Shown here piece by piece: positions 5,455-5,752 of a stretch of 5,752 bases of DNA. A model generated the notes under the pieces. That model saw nothing but the letters and a program-made list of their open reading frames with translations, had not been told where the DNA came from and searched no databases. The stretch covers positions 1 to 5,752 of the forward strand of contig CAAFMR010000054.1 of assembly GCA_900764115.1 (NCBI GenBank), written 5' to 3'. Made by a program: the position numbers and the translations under genes. Origin of the DNA: Clostridia bacterium. GTDB lineage: Bacteria; Bacillota; Clostridia; Oscillospirales; Acutalibacteraceae. Positions within the stretch are counted from its first letter, which is position 1, and each line of letters begins with the position of its first letter.

Positions 5455-5752
5455 ATGTCCCAGCCCTCCTGTTCCAGATATTGCCGCAGTGCCTGCCGCG
5501 CCCGGCAGAGCCGGCTTTTCACACTGCCCTGCGGCTCGTGCAGGCGGTCGGCGATGGCGGCGATCGGCTCGGCATAAAAATACCGCTGCATAAACGCCTG
5601 CTGCACCGGCTCCGGCTGCGCAGACAGCCACCGTCCGATAACCTCCGCCAGCGCAGCGCTCTCCGCCTCGCCCTGGGGCGTTTCGGCACCGCTGACGCAA
5701 TCCGCCAGTTCCTCCAGCGAGACGGCGTATTCCGTGCCGCCCCGTTTCTCCG
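5451..5752 (-). CDS. ECF-type RNA polymerase sigma factor, C-terminal part only
   Basis: About 100 codons are visible, reading from the window edge to the TGA at 5451-5453; the N-terminus with region 2 (core binding and -10 recognition) lies outside. The visible part starts with the linker after region 2 (EKRGGTEYAVSLEELADCVSG) and continues with region 4, the -35-binding helix-turn-helix: FMQRYFYAEPIAAIADRLHEPQGSVKSRLCRARQ, given here in part as YFYAEPIAAIADRL followed by GSVKSRLCRAR. The KRGG linker and the RYFYxEPIAxIA pattern are typical of clostridial ECF sigma factors whose genes overlap a single-pass membrane protein. Here the stop overlaps the serpin start by 4 bases. It probably directs transcription of its own operon, but no upstream promoter is in view. 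This frame was read directly from the sequence, as it has no start codon in the window. Confidence 0.93.
   Translation of the reverse strand, partial: EKRGGTEYAVSLEELADCVSGAETPQGEAESAALAEVIGRWLSAQPEPVQQAFMQRYFYAEPIAAIADRLHEPQGSVKSRLCRARQALRQYLEQEGWDI

Noticed and set aside
5455..5700. N-terminal extension of the serpin frame upstream of ATG 5454
   Set aside because: This stretch is the sigma-factor gene in another frame, and the ATG at 5454 has a strong AGGAGG site and an ATGA overlap.

Overview
The window carries seven genes, all on the minus strand, so transcription runs from high to low coordinates. GC content is high except in one AT-rich intergenic island near 3830-3900. The gene families (a TrpR-related YerC regulator, Hsp33, a eukaryote-like adenylosuccinate lyase, and an ECF sigma factor of the clostridial type that overlaps its partner gene) suggest a GC-rich clostridial Firmicute, probably a gut member of the Oscillospiraceae/Ruminococcaceae. 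That assignment is inferred from family resemblance, not from a marker gene.

Region 1 (5752 down to about 3891) is a two-gene unit. The C-terminal part of an ECF sigma factor enters from the window edge. Its stop overlaps by 4 bases (ATGA) the start of a 472-residue protein made of a short cytoplasmic N-terminus, one transmembrane helix and a complete extracellular serpin (serine protease inhibitor) domain. The unit ends at a strong intrinsic terminator with a stem of about 20 bp and a T-rich tail. This is the most interesting part of the window: the serpin sits where a membrane anti-sigma factor or sigma-controlled effector would normally sit.

Region 2 (3883 down to 1) is a housekeeping cluster read from a near-consensus promoter just past that terminator. 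The order is yerC (TrpR-fold DNA-binding protein, probably started at TTG), a class I SAM-dependent methyltransferase (ATGA overlap), hslO (Hsp33 redox chaperone, 4 bp gap), purB (adenylosuccinate lyase, 33 bp gap) and a small cupin protein cut off by the window edge (63 bp gap). No internal terminator is visible, so one transcript could carry all five genes. A direct repeat TTTACAAT, spaced 15 bp, overlaps the promoter -35 and could be an operator.

No tRNA, rRNA, CRISPR array, insertion sequence or recognisable riboswitch was found. No plus-strand gene is supported; the long plus-strand reading frames are antisense shadows of the GC-rich minus-strand genes.
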